A DNA stretch of 6,955 nt, taken from the NCBI GenBank assembly GCA_030536095.1, contig JAUNQQ010000010.1, positions 10,846 through 17,800 on the forward strand, given 5' to 3'. Positions 5,096 to 6,955 of the stretch are shown here, in pieces. Position 1 is the stretch's first letter, and each line of letters begins with the position of its first letter. A program made the translations under genes and the position numbers. Below the pieces are notes generated by a model, which was given only the letters and a program-made list of their open reading frames with translations, searched no databases and was not told where the DNA came from. This DNA comes from Candidatus Saccharimonadota bacterium (GTDB lineage: Bacteria > Patescibacteriota > Saccharimonadia > Saccharimonadales > Saccharimonadaceae).

Positions 5096-5180
5096 GTTTC
5101 GTTTTGCGGCTCCACCGTAAAAACGAAACCAATCGTTTTTCTTTTCGTTGGGGCTTTTCTTTTTACAAAAAGAAAAGCCC
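5096..5180 (-). terminator. 3'-flank hairpin module B, between accessory gene and RT
   Basis: On the minus strand, a near-perfect hairpin 5151-5164/5167-5180 (14 complementary bases per arm, 2 nt between) starts 7 nt after the accessory-gene stop. After a spacer it is followed by a second hairpin, 5096-5105/5120-5129 (10 bp). The spacer and the apex CGGyGrAGCyG match module A after rsmH at identical distances, while the second hairpin's stem sequences differ but still pair. It ends about 65 bp before the RT start, suggesting partial separation of RT from the upstream transcript. A weak TATATT on the minus strand near 5085-5090 could serve the RT. Confidence 0.5.
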
Positions 5181-5187
5181 ATTTGTT

Positions 5188-6393
5188 TCATCCATCTTTC
5201 TGCAGTGCCCCTACCCGAATTTCCATCTCTAAATCACCCACGCTTTCACTTTCTAATTTTTTCTCCTCAAGAACCAATTGTTTCATACAATCCGCCAGAT
5301 AAAATCCCACATCCGCAAACTTATCTTCGTCCCAAATCCTCATCTGCCCAATCATCACCATCTGCGCCTGCGCCCGAATAATACACCTCTTAATTCTCCT
5401 TAGCCCTTCCCGCGCCTCCGCATTTGTCTTTAAAATGATATATAGTTCCCGAATCGCCTCTTCTAGGTCATCCAACATCCTACTCGTAATTCGCGTCGCG
5501 TTCTTTACGCTTGTCTGCCGATTACTCAGAAAAAACACTTTTTCGTGCGTCTCAATCAATTTCATTTTTAACTTCGGCATCGTCCTAACATCATTTGCTA
5601 CCGACTCCAGCGCCTGAATCGCCTCACCTCTTCTTTCTAAGTATCCCCTGTATTCTTTCTCAGAAATTTTATTCTTCAGTCGGAACACAATCACATCATT
5701 CGTCTGAATAACCTTCTCCTCAATAAAAAACGATCCATTGATCGTCTGTAATAAACTATCTATCGCCTTTACCATAATCTTTCCGTCCGAAATTTTAGAA
5801 AAATTGTCATTGTCAACCCTAAGCACCGGCTTCCATGTCGTCCGCGCACAAATCTTATAATTCAAAACTACCGCCGACGGTCCATAAGTCCCCCAAAACC
5901 CGTTATCCATATAGAATATAATAATATATTGCCGATTAAGCCTTTCTATAATTTTTGCCCACCGTTTTAATACTCGGTACCTTTTCATTTCTATCCGCCG
6001 AATCGCCCTTTTCGCCGAATTATTTATCGGCTCCGGCTTCGGCTCAATTCCCTCCTGTGTCGGATGTGAAACTAAAAACCGCAATGTCTCATCGTCCACC
6101 TCATCTGGCTCCGTCCGTAATGTCACCTTATATTTCCCACATTTTAGCACTCCATCTCCTACCGTTACCATCACTTTTTCTTCTTCCTCGTCCATCTTTT
6201 TCTCGGTAACTTCTTTAGCTGGCTCCACTTTTTCCGTTTCTTTTTTCTCGGCAACTCCTTTAGCTGGCTCGGCTTTTTCTGTTTCTTTCTTCGTCTCGAC
6301 TTTTTCTTTTTCTTTTTCCAGCGCCATTTTTTCTAGTGGCAATAATTCCACCTTTTTCTTTTTCGCCTCTCCAGACTCCTTTTTCTTTACCAT
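5188..6393 (-). CDS. DGR accessory protein: charged repeat region, possible MutS-I-like domain, Avd-like helical C-terminus
   Basis: The product is 401 residues and lies between the target gene and the RT on their strand. Residues 1-75 are Lys/Glu-rich and include a 15-residue tandem repeat (35-49 and 50-64, KKETEKxEPAKxVxE). Residues about 127-245 look globular. The stretch YIIIFYMDNGFWGTYG (156-171) followed by AVVLNYKI (174-181) resembles the mismatch-recognition domain I of MutS in hydrophobic pattern and in aromatic/Gly placement. Residues about 272-380 are almost wholly helical, amphipathic and Arg/Lys-rich. They resemble Avd, the four-helix accessory factor that binds RT and TR RNA. 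Avd and MutS-like accessory genes are known in DGRs, but both matches here are by eye. GAGGG lies 7 nt before the ATG. The role is inferred from context, and a host gene of unrelated function is not excluded. Confidence 0.7.
   Translation of the reverse strand: MVKKKESGEAKKKKVELLPLEKMALEKEKEKVETKKETEKAEPAKGVAEKKETEKVEPAKEVTEKKMDEEEEKVMVTVGDGVLKCGKYKVTLRTEPDEVDDETLRFLVSHPTQEGIEPKPEPINNSAKRAIRRIEMKRYRVLKRWAKIIERLNRQYIIIFYMDNGFWGTYGPSAVVLNYKICARTTWKPVLRVDNDNFSKISDGKIMVKAIDSLLQTINGSFFIEEKVIQTNDVIVFRLKNKISEKEYRGYLERRGEAIQALESVANDVRTMPKLKMKLIETHEKVFFLSNRQTSVKNATRITSRMLDDLEEAIRELYIILKTNAEAREGLRRIKRCIIRAQAQMVMIGQMRIWDEDKFADVGFYLADCMKQLVLEEKKLESESVGDLEMEIRVGALQKDG
6202..6291 (-). repeat. 45-bp tandem repeat inside the accessory gene
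   Basis: Two in-frame copies encode KKETEKAEPAKGVAE and KKETEKVEPAKEVTE. The region is a flexible charged linker that could vary in copy number by slippage without breaking the frame. Confidence 0.8.
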
Positions 6394-6660
6394 TTTATTT
6401 CCCTCATCATTTTATAGTTACGCTAAACCCCAATTCACGCGGAAGCGACGCCCGTCGTCGGCTCCGGCCAAAAGCATTTGGCCTCCACCTCCGACAGCCG
6501 TCGCTTCACTAGACCATTCTGTGTCCAGTTTGCTTTCTTTATCCTCAAGTTCTAAAGCTTTTGCTTTTCTTCCCCTCCGCCTCGCCTCCGGCCGCGCTTA
6601 TGCGCGTCGCGGGGGCGGGCTTCCTCTTTTCCCCTCCTCGTATCTTCTCTCTTTCCCCAA
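6394..6660. other. GC-rich spacer between target gene and accessory gene, with nested hairpin
   Basis: There is no gene. A 66-nt nested hairpin occupies 6442-6507. GAAGCGACG/CGTCGCTTC (6442-6450/6499-6507) encloses GTCGG/CCGAC (6457-6461/6491-6495), which encloses GGCCAAA/TTTGGCC (6466-6472/6477-6483). It could be the target-gene terminator or a cruciform. The part 6560-6660 is strikingly purine-rich on the minus strand and GC-rich compared with the rest of the window. It contains CGCGC-ATAA-GCGCG at about 6595-6608. The minus frame 6552-6737 here is an out-of-frame shadow of VR plus the purine tract. Confidence 0.5.
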
Positions 6661-6688
6661 CCTCTCCAGCTTAGCTCGTCTGGGGAGG
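6661..6688 (-). promoter_or_regulatory. GC-rich hairpin abutting the end of VR
   Basis: On the minus strand CCTCCCCAG (6688-6680) pairs with CTGGAGAGG (6669-6661): 9 bp with one non-Watson-Crick pair and a 10-nt loop. Its first two bases are the last two of the C run that ends VR, so stem and repeat are contiguous. The TR flank (3775 onward) has no such hairpin. In the Bordetella phage BPP-1 DGR, a GC-rich hairpin just downstream of VR is needed for efficient target recognition. The position and one-sided presence match that element. Confidence 0.65.
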
Positions 6689-6916
6689 GGGGGGTAAAAG
6701 ATAGACTGCTGACGCTTACTGCTACCGGGCTACGCAACGGACGGTGAAACCGTGGATCTTGTTGCCCCCATACTGGGGGTAGAAGTCCTGAGTAGAGTAA
6801 AAGGCGAGGGAGTTCGCGTAGGTCTGGGAGTACGGGTGACTAGACCAGTAGAACGCGTTCGACCCTCGATAGTACAGACTCCCGTAAGCCCAGTAGTAGT
6901 AGCCGGCTTGAATAAT
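6687..6916 (-). repeat. DGR variable repeat (VR)
   Basis: This is the mutated copy of the TR at 3545-3774, in inverted orientation, covering the last 65 codons of the target gene plus 35 bp past its stop. All 20 differences from TR are at TR adenines, and every change keeps the frame open. The 67 bp at the stop-codon end are identical to TR. Confidence 0.97.
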
Positions 6917-6955
6917 TGAGAAAGGTTTCTTCTTTAGTGCGGTATTCTCTATGGC
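6722..6955 (-). CDS. DGR target protein, C-terminal part (variable CLec/FISUMP-like domain), cut by window edge
   Basis: Only the last 77 residues are inside the window; the gene continues past 6955. Residues 19 onward are VR-encoded: YYYWAYGSLYYRGSNAFYWS, then Ser/Tyr-rich loops, ending GFTVRCVAR. Patterns such as GS(L)xxRGSNxxYWSS and a C-terminal GFTVRCV are typical of C-type-lectin-fold, FGE-sulfatase or FISUMP-type DGR targets, often displayed on the cell surface. Fifteen codons that are Asn in TR differ: nine Tyr and one each of Phe, Ser, Ala, Asp, Gly and His. Unchanged Gly, Trp, Ser and Cys positions form the scaffold. Signal peptide, anchor and full domain identity cannot be judged from this fragment. 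Confidence 0.9.
   Translation of the reverse strand, partial: AIENTALKKKPFSIIQAGYYYWAYGSLYYRGSNAFYWSSHPYSQTYANSLAFYSTQDFYPQYGGNKIHGFTVRCVAR

Larger units (their letters stand above)
3313..6955. mobile_element. diversity-generating retroelement (DGR) cassette, right end open
   Basis: The parts are the TR promoter and RNA (+), RT (-), accessory gene (-), VR-flanking hairpin and VR-bearing target gene (-). DGRs act in place by mutagenic retrohoming and are not self-transposing. No integrase, transposase or phage structural gene is visible, so the cassette may be chromosomal. The left limit is set by the TR promoter; the two small RNAs at 3070-3266 may also belong. The right limit is outside the window. 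Confidence 0.93.

Overview
The window looks like a genome segment from a candidate-phyla-radiation (Patescibacteria) bacterium. A Saccharibacteria-like member is a guess, not a proof. The reasons are a short FtsL-type protein downstream of a standard RsmH, strongly strand-biased AT-rich coding, large structured intergenic spaces, the standard code with TGA used as a stop, and a diversity-generating retroelement (DGR) of the kind often seen in these lineages. All recognisable proteins are on the minus strand.

Right half (about 3.3-6.95 kb): a DGR. Read on the minus strand, it starts with the 3' end of a target gene whose last codons form the variable repeat (VR, 6687-6916). Next come a Lys/Glu-rich accessory protein (5188-6393) and a DGR-type reverse transcriptase (3804-5030). 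The template repeat (TR, 3545-3774) lies beyond the RT but on the opposite (+) strand. TR and VR align over 230 bp without gaps and differ at 20 positions. All 20 are adenines in TR, which is the diagnostic mark of adenine-specific mutagenic retrohoming. Fifteen Asn codons of TR are replaced in VR, nine of them by Tyr. A GC-rich hairpin abuts the end of VR and is absent from TR.

Middle (2.47-3.33 kb): no protein gene. It holds a promoter-like element for the TR RNA (+), and two diverged 56-bp direct repeats. Each repeat reads as a minus-strand promoter followed by a small hairpin RNA of about 70-80 nt with its own terminator-like hairpin. The shared loop of these two candidate RNAs is complementary over 9 nt to an invariant stretch of the TR RNA.

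Left half (0-2.47 kb): rsmH, with an apparently leaderless extended -10 promoter, and an ftsL-like gene. Both are parts of the division/cell-wall (dcw) cluster, but here they are separated by about 1 kb of non-coding, hairpin-rich DNA. That gap holds a four-hairpin cascade just after rsmH, three palindromes at exact 37-bp spacing over a candidate ftsL promoter, and a folded leader. A long stem-loop of about 156 nt follows ftsL. The 3'-flank module after rsmH recurs after the DGR accessory gene, which links the host and DGR parts of the window.

Working model: TR RNA is transcribed from its own + strand promoter and copied by the RT, assisted by the accessory protein. The mutated cDNA then replaces VR in the target gene, diversifying a probable surface-displayed C-type-lectin-like or FISUMP-like domain. 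The TR/VR/RT assignment is secure. The accessory domain calls, the small RNAs and the regulatory sites are inference from sequence alone.
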